DNA of 15,898 bases from an uncultured Sphingomonadales bacterium (GCA_937898535.1 CALDKP010000346.1:1-15898); one strand, 5' to 3'; shown: positions 7,734 to 15,360, counted from the first letter of the stretch. Notes: generated by a model from the letters alone, not told the origin. Numbers and translations are program-made.

Positions 7734-7834
7734 GGTCAACGCGATAGCGGAGCCGTTCCTGTGGGGCAATGCTTGCCCTAGCGACACCACCGCGTTAGGG
7801 CACGTTAAATTATAAAATACGGTCAGGCCCCAAA
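7734..7834. promoter_or_regulatory. Divergent promoter region between mutS and maeB
   Basis: These 101 bases separate the preferred mutS ATG from the maeB ATG. An AT-rich TTAAATTATAAAATAC at 7805-7820 is the best candidate -10 region for maeB, but I cannot find a good -35 at normal spacing. The maeB ribosome site is weak (GGTCAGG). Confidence 0.4.
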
Positions 7835-10096
7835 ATGAACGATAGCGACGTCCAGATTACAGCTCAGGAAGCCTTGGATTTTCATTCCCAAGGTCGTCCA
7901 GGGAAAATCGAAATCGTGGCGACCAAACCAATGGCCACGCAACGTGATTTGTCTCTGGCATATTCGCCGGGTGTCGCTGTGCCGGTGCAGGCCATTTATG
8001 ACGATCCAGCAACCGCCTATGATTATACCGCAAAGGGTAATCTCGTCGCGGTTATCTCAAATGGTACGGCCATATTGGGCATGGGCAATTTGGGTGCATT
8101 GGCATCCAAACCCGTGATGGAAGGCAAGGCGGTGCTGTTCAAACGCTTCGCCGACGTCGACTCGATTGATATCGAGGTGAAGACCGAAGATGCGCAGCGC
8201 TTCATTGACGCGGTCGAACTTCTTGAACCGACCTTTGGCGGCATCAATCTGGAAGACATAGCCGCGCCTGATTGCTTCATCATTGAACAGACTTTGAAAG
8301 AACGGATGAACATCCCCGTCTTTCATGATGACCAGCATGGCACCGCCATCATCGCGGCGGCAGGATTGATCAATGCGTGTGAGCTTACGGGTCGTTCGTT
8401 GAAAGATATTAAGGTCGTCTGCAATGGCGCGGGTGCAGCAGCAATTGCCTGCACCGAGCTGATAAAAGGCATGGGCGTACCGCACGACAATGTGATTATG
8501 TGCGACCGTTCCGGCGTGATTTATCAAGGCCGTACTGAAGGCATGGATCAGTGGAAATCGGCGCATGCCGCAAAAACCACTACGCGCACCTTGGCAGAAG
8601 CGATCGTCGGCGCAGATGTATTCCTTGGCCTTTCCGCCGCCAATGCGTTGAGCGCCGACATGGTAAAGACGATGGCACCTGAGCCCATCATCTTCGCAAT
8701 GGCGAACCCCGATCCCGAAATCTCGCCACCTGTGGCGCGCGCCGCACGGCCCGATGCGATCATTGCAACGGGGCGGTCGGATTTTCCAAATCAGGTCAAC
8801 AATGTCCTGTGCTTTCCATTCCTGTTCCGCGGGGCGCTCGACGTGCGCGCTACGACGATCAACGAACCCATGAAGATTGCGGCATCGCATGCATTGGCGC
8901 AATTGGCGCGTGAAACCGTGCCCGAGGAAGTGGCGGCTGCCTATGGCGGCATGATGCACAAATTCGGCCGGGATTATATCATCCCGTCGCCATTCGATCC
9001 ACGCCTCATGGAAATCGTCGCCTCCGCCGTTGCAAAAGCAGCGATGGATTCGGGCGTCGCGCAAAAGCCGATTGCCGATATGAACGTCTACCGCGCGAGC
9101 CTGCGCGCGCGTCAAAACCCAACCACATCCGTTCTAACCCAAGTTTATGCAGCCGCAAGGGCAAAGCCAAAGCGCGTCATTTTTGCCGAAGCTGAAGAAG
9201 ATGTCGTGTTGCGCGCTGCCGTTCAGTTTAAACAAGATGGCTATGGCGTTCCCGTGCTGGTCGGACGCGATGCGCGCGTTACCGAAAAACTGATCGGACT
9301 CGGCGCCAATCCGGACGAGTATGAAATCCATAACAGCGCGCAAAGTCCACTGGTCGAGAAAATGGTCGACCGGTTATATGGCCGCCTGCAGCGCCGCGGT
9401 TATCTGCGCCGCGATATCCAGCGGATGGTCAACCGCGACCGCAACATCTTTGGCGCACTGCTGCTGCAGATGGACCAAGCCGACGCGATGATCACGGGCG
9501 TGACACGCACCTTTGGACAAACCTTGCGCGAGTTGCGCCGTGTGCTCGATGCCAAGAAGGATGCGACACCGTTCGGCATTCACGTCATGGTCGGTAAAAC
9601 ACATACGGTGTTTATCGCCGACACCACGGTCAACGAACGCCCGACAGCTGAAGAACTTGCCCATATTGCCGAGAAAACCGCTGGCGTTGCCCGCCGCATG
9701 GGCCATGTCCCGCGCGTTGCCTTCCTGTCATTCTCGACCTTTGGCAATCCCGCTGGAAACTGGCTTAATAACATCCGCGATGCCGTTGCCATATTGGATG
9801 CCCGCCGTCCCGACTTCGAATATGAAGGCGACATGCCGCCGGATGTTGCGCTCAACCCAGCGTTGATGAAAAACTATCCGTTCTGCCGTTTGTCCGGGCC
9901 AGCCAACGTGCTTGTCATGCCGGGTCTGCAATCGGCAAACCTGTCGGCAAAGCTGTTGCGCGAATTGGGCGGGGACCAAGTCATTGGACCGATGTTGCTG
10001 GGTATCGAGCGTCAAGTGCAAGTGGCCACTATGGCGTCAAGCACCAGTGACTTGGTAACCTTGGCCGTACTTGCCGCGGCAGGTGTCACTGAATAA
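7835..10096 (+). CDS. maeB: NADP-dependent malic enzyme MaeB with phosphotransacetylase-like domain
   Basis: This hybrid malic enzyme converts malate to pyruvate and CO2, making NADPH in the cytoplasm. It has 753 residues, as usual for the large bacterial form. The malic part (about 1-425) has catalytic Tyr43 in YSPGVAVP, Lys98, metal ligands Glu140/Asp141 in INLEDIAAPDC and Asp166 in FHDDQHGT, plus a cofactor loop GAGAAA at 198-203. The C-terminal part from about residue 433 resembles phosphotransacetylase. Near its end, where active enzymes have PVNDLSRG, the sequence reads QVQVATMAS, so transferase activity is unlikely. In known hybrid enzymes this domain senses acetyl-CoA. The gene stands alone, divergent from mutS, and ends before a hairpin terminator. 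Confidence 0.95.
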   Translation: MNDSDVQITAQEALDFHSQGRPGKIEIVATKPMATQRDLSLAYSPGVAVPVQAIYDDPATAYDYTAKGNLVAVISNGTAILGMGNLGALASKPVMEGKAVLFKRFADVDSIDIEVKTEDAQRFIDAVELLEPTFGGINLEDIAAPDCFIIEQTLKERMNIPVFHDDQHGTAIIAAAGLINACELTGRSLKDIKVVCNGAGAAAIACTELIKGMGVPHDNVIMCDRSGVIYQGRTEGMDQWKSAHAAKTTTRTLAEAIVGADVFLGLSAANALSADMVKTMAPEPIIFAMANPDPEISPPVARAARPDAIIATGRSDFPNQVNNVLCFPFLFRGALDVRATTINEPMKIAASHALAQLARETVPEEVAAAYGGMMHKFGRDYIIPSPFDPRLMEIVASAVAKAAMDSGVAQKPIADMNVYRASLRARQNPTTSVLTQVYAAARAKPKRVIFAEAEEDVVLRAAVQFKQDGYGVPVLVGRDARVTEKLIGLGANPDEYEIHNSAQSPLVEKMVDRLYGRLQRRGYLRRDIQRMVNRDRNIFGALLLQMDQADAMITGVTRTFGQTLRELRRVLDAKKDATPFGIHVMVGKTHTVFIADTTVNERPTAEELAHIAEKTAGVARRMGHVPRVAFLSFSTFGNPAGNWLNNIRDAVAILDARRPDFEYEGDMPPDVALNPALMKNYPFCRLSGPANVLVMPGLQSANLSAKLLRELGGDQVIGPMLLGIERQVQVATMASSTSDLVTLAVLAAAGVTE

Positions 10097-10102
10097 GCGA
10101 CA

Positions 10103-10134
10103 GGAAAGCGGGGGCGATTGTCCCCACCTTTTCC
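10103..10134. terminator. Bidirectional hairpin terminator between maeB and bamE
   Basis: GGGG (10111-10114) pairs with CCCC (10122-10125) around a 7-base loop. The stem is extended by GGAAAG (10103-10108) facing CTTTTCC (10128-10134) with a bulge. The T-run lies on the maeB side of reading, with a shorter one on the opposite strand. The position, 6 bases after the maeB stop and between two convergent genes, supports a shared terminator. Confidence 0.6.
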
Positions 10135-10157
10135 AATATCGTGACGTTAAGTCAGAA

Positions 10158-10631
10158 TCAGTTCGGGCTGTTCGGTGTCGCGCCTTGGCCAGTGCCTGCG
10201 CCGACAGAACCGATATTGCCGAAGATTTCTTCAAAGAAGCTGGTGTTGCGGCCAAGCGTTGGCGTCTTGTCGCCTTCAGGGCTGATTTTCGAAATAAGTT
10301 CTTTGCCTGTTTGCGTAACCGAGGCGACATTTCCGGCAGGGTCAAACCGGACCTTCAGCACATATTGCGAATCTGCCTTTGGCTGCGAGAACGCCAGCTG
10401 CTTTGCGTCGCGTGAATAATAATACCAGTCGTTTTGATCGAACTGACCAACAAATGTCGGACGGCCAAGCGATGCCTGAACCGATTCCTTATTGTCTACG
10501 CCGGGTTGGATAGCGTTCAGCAAGGTCTGGTCGCCAATATAGCCCTGATGCGAACGAAGGCGGGTACAGCCAGACGCCAATGTCATAGCGGCCAATAATG
10601 CTGCAAAACCTGCAATTTGCGTCGCGCGCAT
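10158..10631 (-). CDS. bamE: Outer-membrane assembly lipoprotein BamE (SmpA/OmlA family)
   Basis: BamE is the small lipoprotein of the BAM complex that inserts beta-barrel proteins into the outer membrane. The 157-residue product has a signal peptide ending in the lipobox LASGC, with the lipidated Cys at residue 22. The SmpA/OmlA domain follows: a GYIGDQTLLNAIQPG opening, the helix with SVQASLGRPTF, aromatic strand DWYYYSR and the VLKVRFDPAGNV strand. A Gly/Ser/Asn-rich tail closes it. I chose the ATG at 10631 because GGAGAAG lies at good spacing and the signal peptide begins there. The frame from 10676 only adds an atypical leader. It is convergent with maeB and divergent from the ubiquinol-cytochrome c chaperone gene, an arrangement I associate with sphingomonads. 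Confidence 0.9.
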   Translation of the reverse strand: MRATQIAGFAALLAAMTLASGCTRLRSHQGYIGDQTLLNAIQPGVDNKESVQASLGRPTFVGQFDQNDWYYYSRDAKQLAFSQPKADSQYVLKVRFDPAGNVASVTQTGKELISKISPEGDKTPTLGRNTSFFEEIFGNIGSVGAGTGQGATPNSPN

Positions 10632-10745
10632 AAACTTCTCCGCTAATCCACTAAAGTTGGGCCTTTGCCATTGCATCCTTAAGGCGCAATATCAATATGC
10701 AATCCCAGATGAATGCCCGATGAGTAAGGATGAAAACACGTCAAA
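10632..10745. promoter_or_regulatory. Divergent promoter region between bamE and the bc1 chaperone gene
   Basis: This 114-base region serves two divergent transcription units. TTGCCA (10665-10670) followed 17 bases later by AATATC is a weak plus-strand promoter candidate. The region also contains an inverted pair ATTGCAT (10670-10676) and ATGCAAT (10697-10703) and the perfect palindrome CCTTAAGG (10677-10684), which may be protein-binding sites. Confidence 0.4.
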
Positions 10746-11270
10746 ATGACATTATTGAAAAGACTTTTCGGGAAAGGGGAACCCGACCCCAAGCTTAAGC
10801 TGATTCCATTGTACAATCAGATCGTGGCTAAAGCACGTGAGCCGCATTGGTATATCGAAGGCCAGGTTCCAGACAGCATTGACGGACGCTTCGATATGGT
10901 TGCCTCTATCTTGTCGCTGGTTCTGCTGCGGCTTGAGGACGGCGGTGATTATGCACTCGACATGGCGCGCCTTACGGAAGTGTTTGTCGACGATATGGAT
11001 GGGCAGCTGCGTGAAGTGGGCATCGGCGATATGATCGTTGGTAAACATATCGGCCAGATTATGAGCGCCGTCGGCGGCCGCCTCGGTGCGCTGCGCTCGG
11101 CTTTGTCCGATACGGCGGAGCTTAATGAAGCCATTGTGCGCAACATTTACCGGGGTGTTGCCCCCGAAGCCGGACCGCTTGCACACACGCGCCAAGCTTT
11201 GTTGGATGTCGAACGTGCATTGGGGACGCAATTGCCCGATATGATCGTTGAAGGTGACGCAAAGTGGTGA
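10746..11270 (+). CDS. Ubiquinol-cytochrome c chaperone family protein (Cbp3-like)
   Basis: This 174-residue soluble protein belongs to the Ubiq_cyt_C_chap family, related to mitochondrial Cbp3/UQCC1, which helps assemble cytochrome b of the bc1 complex. Visible family traits are an early aromatic region (PHWYIEG), the helical stretch GRFDMVASILSLVLLRL, the acidic FVDDMDGQLREVGIGD motif and VGKHIGQIMSAVGGRL. There is no signal peptide or membrane segment, as expected for a cytoplasmic chaperone. Its stop overlaps the start of the YceD gene, so the two form an operon. The ATG at 10746 has an AAGGA some 14 bases upstream, further than ideal. Bacterial function is inferred from the mitochondrial relative. 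Confidence 0.85.
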   Translation: MTLLKRLFGKGEPDPKLKLIPLYNQIVAKAREPHWYIEGQVPDSIDGRFDMVASILSLVLLRLEDGGDYALDMARLTEVFVDDMDGQLREVGIGDMIVGKHIGQIMSAVGGRLGALRSALSDTAELNEAIVRNIYRGVAPEAGPLAHTRQALLDVERALGTQLPDMIVEGDAKW

Positions 11271-11794
11271 CAGCCAACGAGTTTAGCCATGTCGTCAAGA
11301 TATCCGAAGTTGGAAACCACAGCCGCAACCTTCGGCTTTCGGCGGATGAGGCAGCGCGCAATGGTCTGATGGCGCGGTTTGATCTGGCGGCTTTAGACAA
11401 TCTTGAGGCTGAAATTTCGTTGAAGCATGAAGCGGACGCCGTGATTGCAACCGGACGGTTCACGGCCAGCCTCGCGCAATTTTGCATCGCAACGCATGAT
11501 CCCGTTCCTGCAAAATTGGACGAGCCCATACATATCCAATTTATTGCCGAACCCACATCAAATGGCGAAGTGGAACTCGAGCTCGCGCCCGAAGATTGTG
11601 ACACGATGTTCCACGATGGCCAGACCATTGATCTGGGTGAGGCGGTTGCGCAGTCAATGGGTCTCGCGCTCAATCCCTATCCACGCAGTCCAGAAGCAGA
11701 GAAAATCTTGAAGGCTGCGGGTGTAAAAAGCGAAGAAGACATCGCTCCAGTGGGCGCGCTCGCGGGACTGAAGGACTTGCTGGCGAAAAAATGA
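11264..11794 (+). CDS. YceD/DUF177 family protein
   Basis: This 176-residue protein of the YceD (DUF177) family has an N-terminal VVKISEV strand, a middle SLAQFCIATHDPVPAKLDEPI segment typical of the family (here with a single Cys), and an acidic strand region ending in helices LGEAVAQSMGLALNPYPRS. YceD proteins are linked to 23S rRNA accumulation in plants and E. coli. The usual partners rpmF and plsX do not follow here. Two GTG codons in tandem at 11264 and 11267 can start it. The second gives a GTGA overlap with the chaperone stop, and GAAGGTGA lies upstream. It is the second gene of the bc1 chaperone operon. Confidence 0.85.
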   Translation: MVTANEFSHVVKISEVGNHSRNLRLSADEAARNGLMARFDLAALDNLEAEISLKHEADAVIATGRFTASLAQFCIATHDPVPAKLDEPIHIQFIAEPTSNGEVELELAPEDCDTMFHDGQTIDLGEAVAQSMGLALNPYPRSPEAEKILKAAGVKSEEDIAPVGALAGLKDLLAKK

Positions 11795-12409
11795 TTGGGC
11801 AGCGCCATGTTTGATGTGGCGCTTCGCCGACTTGTCGACCCGGTGCTGTTCCGGATGGCGCGCGTGCTGGCAGGTGCGCGGTTTTCGGCAAATGCCCTGA
11901 CGATCACAGGTGCTGCCATCGGACTGGGCGCCGCGTTTTTTATCACGCAGGCGCATTATTCGGCTGCATTGGCATGTATCGTCCTCAATCGCCTTTTTGA
12001 CGGCCTTGACGGCGCGATTGCCCGAATCAACGGGCCGACGGACTTTGGCGGATATTTGGATTCGCTATGCGACTTTCTGTTCTACGTTTCCGTGCCGGTC
12101 GCGTTCGGCATATCAAGCGCTGACAATCAAATGCCTGCGCTCGCACTGGTGGCGAGCTTCACCCTGACAGCAGTCAGCTTTCTCGGATATGCGGCAATTG
12201 CCGCGCGGCGCAACAATGATGACGGTGCGCATGGCCCCAAAGCATTTATCTATTCAACCGGGTTGATGGAGGGCGGGGAGACCATCGCATTCTTTTTGCT
12301 ATTCTGCCTGTTCCCGGCATTTTTCCCGACATTGGCGCTGATATTTGCCGCTTTGTGTATACTGACCGTTGCCCAGCGCGTTGCACTCGCGGCAAAAAGC
12401 TTCAGCTAA
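11795..12409 (+). CDS. CDP-alcohol phosphatidyltransferase, YnjF-like
   Basis: This membrane enzyme transfers a phosphatidyl group from CDP-diacylglycerol to an alcohol acceptor. The active-site pattern is complete: DGLDGAIAR followed by FGGYLDSLCD supplies the four metal-binding Asp residues. Spacing between AR and the following Gly is 7 residues, one less than in PgsA, and matches E. coli YnjF (HPTDAG-type loop, here GPTDFG). About five to six membrane helices follow. The acceptor is unknown. The frame opens with TTG at 11795, directly after the YceD stop. The first ATG is at 11807 (MFDVALRR), and I cannot decide between them. The TAA overlaps the convergent oxidoreductase stop. Family is sure; substrate is not. 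Confidence 0.87.
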   Translation: MGSAMFDVALRRLVDPVLFRMARVLAGARFSANALTITGAAIGLGAAFFITQAHYSAALACIVLNRLFDGLDGAIARINGPTDFGGYLDSLCDFLFYVSVPVAFGISSADNQMPALALVASFTLTAVSFLGYAAIAARRNNDDGAHGPKAFIYSTGLMEGGETIAFFLLFCLFPAFFPTLALIFAALCILTVAQRVALAAKSFS

Positions 12410-13866
12410 CCACGCTGCCAGCGAAACCAACGTTCGGCCCATTTCAGCAAAGCTTCGGGCTTACGCGCCAACCCGAACTGACCCGCCGCATATTTGTTGG
12501 CCTCAGCCCATGTTGGGTAGGGGTGAATGGTCTGCAGGATTTTGCGCAGCCCCATTTTATGCTTCATCGCGAAGGTGACTTCGGCGAGAATTTCGCCCGC
12601 ATTCTGGCCAATGATCGTTGCGCCCAAAATGCGGTCACTGCCTTTGGCGGTCAGGATTTTGACAAAGCCATGGGCTTCGCTTTCGGCAATCGCCCGGTCG
12701 AGATCATCAAGATCGTACCGCGTGACATCGAACGACAGGCCCTGCGCGCGCGCTTCCGCTTCGGTCAGGCCGACCGTCGCCAATTCGGGTTCCGTATAGG
12801 TGACACGTGGCAGGACGCGGTAATCGGTGCGGTATTTTTTGAACGGCCGTGCCAGTGCATTCACGCTGGCATACCATGCCTCATGACTGCCGCCGTGCGT
12901 CAGCTGCTGGCGTCCGGCAACGTCGCCCGCACAATATATATGCGGCATGTTCGTGCGCAGAAAATCATCATTCGCAAGCTGGCCATCGACAACCAACCCC
13001 AATTCTTCAAGGCCAAAGCCCGACACCCGCGGCTTGCGACCGACGGCGATGATGATGTCATCATAGGCTATCGATTTTTCACCCTGGGGTCCTTCAACGA
13101 CCAGAGTTTTTCCCGCTTCAAAACGCACGGCACGGTGGGCCGTGTGAACGCTCACGCCCTCCGCCTGCAATCGCGCGGTCACCAATGCAGCGGCATCGGC
13201 ATCCTCTTTCAGCAGCAACCGATCCGCCATTTCGACGATAGTCACTTTTGACCCCAAACGCTGAAATGCCTGTGCAAGTTCGCAGCCAATGGGACCGCCA
13301 CCCAAAATCACGAGACGGTTGGGCGCACTTGGCCGGTCCGCCATGACATCCCACAAACTCTCGCTCGTCAGATAGCCGCTATCCTCAACGCCCGGCAGCG
13401 GCGGGATGAACGGTGCGGCCCCCGTGGCGATGATGAAGGATTTGGCGGTTAACTGACGTGCGCCATCAATCTCGATGGTCCACGGATCGATGAAGCGCGC
13501 ATAGCCCTTTACGCAATCGACGCCGAGACCGGTGAAGCGTTCAACGCTATCATGCGGTTCAATCGCGGTAATGACATCGCGAACGCGGCGCATGACCGCA
13601 GCGAAGTCAATCACGGGTGCGCCGCCCTGAATGCCAAAGCGGGCCGAGTCCGCAACCTGATGCGCAACCTTTGCGCTTTTGATCAGCGCCTTGGACGGGA
13701 CGCATCCGGTGTTGAGGCAATCGCCGCCCATGTCATGCGCTTCGACCAAGGTCACTTTCGCTTTGACCATTGCCGCGATGTAGGCCGACACCAAGCCCGC
13801 CGATCCGGCACCAATGACTATGAGGTTGCGGTCAAACCGCTTCGGCTTTTGCCAGCTTTCAGCCAC
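12406..13866 (-). CDS. MerA-like FAD/NAD(P) disulfide oxidoreductase
   Basis: This 486-residue flavoprotein is of the pyridine nucleotide-disulfide oxidoreductase class I family. It has the FAD loop GAGSAG (residues 19-24), the redox pair Cys50 and Cys55 in GGDCLNTGCVPSK, the NAD(P) loop ILGGGPIG (187-194), the second FAD motif YCAGDVAG and a dimerisation domain. The C-terminal HPYPTWAE (448-455) places Tyr450 where lipoamide dehydrogenase has its catalytic His and MerA has Tyr. Unlike MerA there is no N-terminal metal-binding domain and no C-terminal Cys pair, so mercury reduction is doubtful despite the common annotation. The GTG start at 13866 overlaps the upstream TVP38 gene by 8 bases. 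It is likely an accessory reductase for that membrane protein. Substrate unknown. Confidence 0.88.
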   Translation of the reverse strand: MAESWQKPKRFDRNLIVIGAGSAGLVSAYIAAMVKAKVTLVEAHDMGGDCLNTGCVPSKALIKSAKVAHQVADSARFGIQGGAPVIDFAAVMRRVRDVITAIEPHDSVERFTGLGVDCVKGYARFIDPWTIEIDGARQLTAKSFIIATGAAPFIPPLPGVEDSGYLTSESLWDVMADRPSAPNRLVILGGGPIGCELAQAFQRLGSKVTIVEMADRLLLKEDADAAALVTARLQAEGVSVHTAHRAVRFEAGKTLVVEGPQGEKSIAYDDIIIAVGRKPRVSGFGLEELGLVVDGQLANDDFLRTNMPHIYCAGDVAGRQQLTHGGSHEAWYASVNALARPFKKYRTDYRVLPRVTYTEPELATVGLTEAEARAQGLSFDVTRYDLDDLDRAIAESEAHGFVKILTAKGSDRILGATIIGQNAGEILAEVTFAMKHKMGLRKILQTIHPYPTWAEANKYAAGQFGLARKPEALLKWAERWFRWQRG

Positions 13867-14533
13867 GGCTGCGCTTCACCACAGCGACGATAGCCTTCGC
13901 CGCCCACGGGAAGAGCGCCAACGCCACGAATGAGGCAATAAGTGTGGGCGACAACAAACCGGCGGTGCTTTCTATACGGCTGATCTGGGTGCCTGCATTC
14001 ACGAACACGATCGTCGCGGGCAACATGCCGATCTGGCTTACCCAGAAGAATGTGCCGGTTTTAATCCGCGTCAAACCCATCAGCAAATTGATGACGAAGA
14101 ACGGAAATACCGGGATCAAACGCAGCGTGAACAAATAGAAGGCGCCGTCTTTTTCAAGTCCGTCATCAACGGCGCGCAACCGTTCACCGAATTTGCCCTG
14201 CACCCAATCGCGCAGCACATAACGCGAACTGAGAAACGCCAATGTTGCGCCCATAGTCGATGCAAAGGAAACAATGAGCGTGCCAGCGACAACGCCAAAC
14301 AAAGCACCGGCGACCAAGCTCATGATTGCAGCGCCCGGAATCGATAATCCCGTCACCGCGACATAAAGGAGGAAAAACCCGGCGATATAGAGCGCTGGGT
14401 TTGCATCCTTTGCCGCGACAATGTCTGCCTGACTGGCTTTGAAATTCTCGAGGCTTAGATATTGGCCCAAATCAAAAATAAAATAGGCCGCAATCGCGCC
14501 AATCAGGACAAGAGCCAAAACTGCTTTTTTCAT
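13859..14533 (-). CDS. TVP38/TMEM64 (DedA-like, VTT domain) membrane protein
   Basis: The 224 residues contain a single N-terminal membrane helix, then a VTT/SNARE-associated domain. This has the re-entrant region with GAALMSLVAGALFG-type pattern (SIPGAAIMSLVAGALFG), a cytoplasmic FLSSRYVLRDWVQ helix and the second re-entrant motif FTLRLIPVFPFFVINLLMG with conserved Arg and Pro residues, followed by a final helix. Relatives (DedA, TMEM41B/VMP1) include lipid scramblases or flippases, so a role in membrane lipid homeostasis is plausible but inferred. The ATG at 14533 has AGGGGCC upstream. It overlaps the MerA-like oxidoreductase gene, a pairing found repeatedly in proteobacteria and cyanobacteria, and follows ssb after 47 bases without a clear terminator. 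Confidence 0.9.
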   Translation of the reverse strand: MKKAVLALVLIGAIAAYFIFDLGQYLSLENFKASQADIVAAKDANPALYIAGFFLLYVAVTGLSIPGAAIMSLVAGALFGVVAGTLIVSFASTMGATLAFLSSRYVLRDWVQGKFGERLRAVDDGLEKDGAFYLFTLRLIPVFPFFVINLLMGLTRIKTGTFFWVSQIGMLPATIVFVNAGTQISRIESTAGLLSPTLIASFVALALFPWAAKAIVAVVKRSRG

Positions 14534-14580
14534 TTTGGCCCCTGTTCAATCTGTTACTGCTATTGGCCGCTGGCTAGCGA

Positions 14581-15105
14581 TCAAAACGGTACGTCGTCGT
14601 CGAGGTCGTTGTCGAAATCGCCGCCACCAAAGCCGGAAGAACTTCCGCCGCCACCGCCACCGGCGCCCCAATTGTTACCGCCGGACGATCCGCCCGAGGA
14701 ACCACCGCCTGATGCGCCGCCGCTCCAGCCATCGCCGCCGCCTGATCCGCCCTTTGGACCATCAAGCATGACCAGCTTGCCATCAAAGCCTGCAACCGAC
14801 ACTTCGGTTGTGTAACGGTCGTTACCTGAAGCATCCTGCCATTTGCGGGTACGCAATTGACCTTCGATGTAAACCTTGCTGCCTTTTTTCAGGAAACGTT
14901 CGGCCACGCCAACAAGGCCGTCGGAATTCAACACGACGCTATGCCATTCGGTGCGTTCTTTTTTCTCGCCTGTTGTGCGGTCTTTCCAGTCTTCCGACGT
15001 CGCGATCCGCAGGTTGCAAATGCGCCCACCGTTCTGGAAGGATTTGACTTCGGGATCAGCGCCCAAATTGCCCACGATGATAACTTTATTGACGCTTCCC
15101 GCCAT
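14581..15105 (-). CDS. ssb: Single-stranded DNA-binding protein SSB
   Basis: SSB coats single-stranded DNA during replication, recombination and repair. The 174 residues begin with the OB fold: NKVIIVGNLGADPEV, TEWHSVVLN and the strands GSKVYIEGQLRTRKWQD and YTTEV (about residues 5-110). A long Gly/Ser-rich linker follows (about 112-165), then the acidic tip DDDVPF that binds partner proteins. Length and tip are normal for alphaproteobacterial SSB. The ATG at 15105 has GGGCAGGAA upstream. I see no LexA-type box in the 36 bases between it and feoB. Confidence 0.97.
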   Translation of the reverse strand: MAGSVNKVIIVGNLGADPEVKSFQNGGRICNLRIATSEDWKDRTTGEKKERTEWHSVVLNSDGLVGVAERFLKKGSKVYIEGQLRTRKWQDASGNDRYTTEVSVAGFDGKLVMLDGPKGGSGGGDGWSGGASGGGSSGGSSGGNNWGAGGGGGGSSSGFGGGDFDNDLDDDVPF

Positions 15106-15141
15106 GTTCCTGCCCTCTAATCAAATGATCTTGTGAACTTG

Positions 15142-15360
15142 CTATAAGCCGAAGGAACGCGCTGTCCAATATGTTATGCCAGCGGCGGCATATGCCAGCG
15201 CAAAAAGATAGGTGACCATGAATATCGGCCATTTCCATCCATTGGTTTCGCGGCGCGTCACGGCAATGGTGGAAATACACTGCGGCGCAAAGACAAACCA
15301 CGCAAGAAACGCCAAGGCTGTCGCAAGTGACCAGTCCGCCGCCAGCTTGGGGCCAAGACT
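15142..15360 (-). CDS. feoB: Ferrous iron transporter FeoB, C-terminal fragment
   Basis: About 70 C-terminal residues of FeoB, the GTP-dependent Fe(II) permease, are present. They begin near LGPKLAADWSLATALAFLAW, then APQCISTIAVTRRETNGWKWP, a pattern specific to the FeoB C terminus, and end with the last membrane helix. The G domain and gating helices are missing. Upstream of about 15360 the same frame stays open but the sequence no longer resembles FeoB; it belongs to a plus-strand urea carboxylase piece. The fragment is colinear with ssb (36-base gap), so this side of the join looks native to the contig. The break is probably a chimera. Confidence 0.8.
   Translation of the reverse strand, partial: SLGPKLAADWSLATALAFLAWFVFAPQCISTIAVTRRETNGWKWPIFMVTYLFALAYAAAGITYWTARSFGL

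Noticed and set aside
7795..7808. CtrA-type box (TTAA-N7-TTAA) upstream of maeB
   Set aside because: The sequence is TTAG, six bases, TTAA: one half-site is imperfect and spacing is off by one.
8057..9115. 352-codon minus-strand open frame
   Set aside because: It lies wholly inside maeB, whose frame carries all catalytic motifs; the His/Arg/Cys-rich translation is typical of a shadow frame.
12406..13866. Mercury resistance gene
   Set aside because: No C-terminal Cys pair, no metal-binding domain and no merR/T/P neighbours.
14640..14760. Repetitive low-complexity tract as a satellite or repeat element
   Set aside because: It is the Gly/Ser-codon-rich linker of ssb, normal for this protein.
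15106..15141. LexA box upstream of ssb
   Set aside because: No GTTC-N7-GTTC or close variant is present in the short intergenic region.
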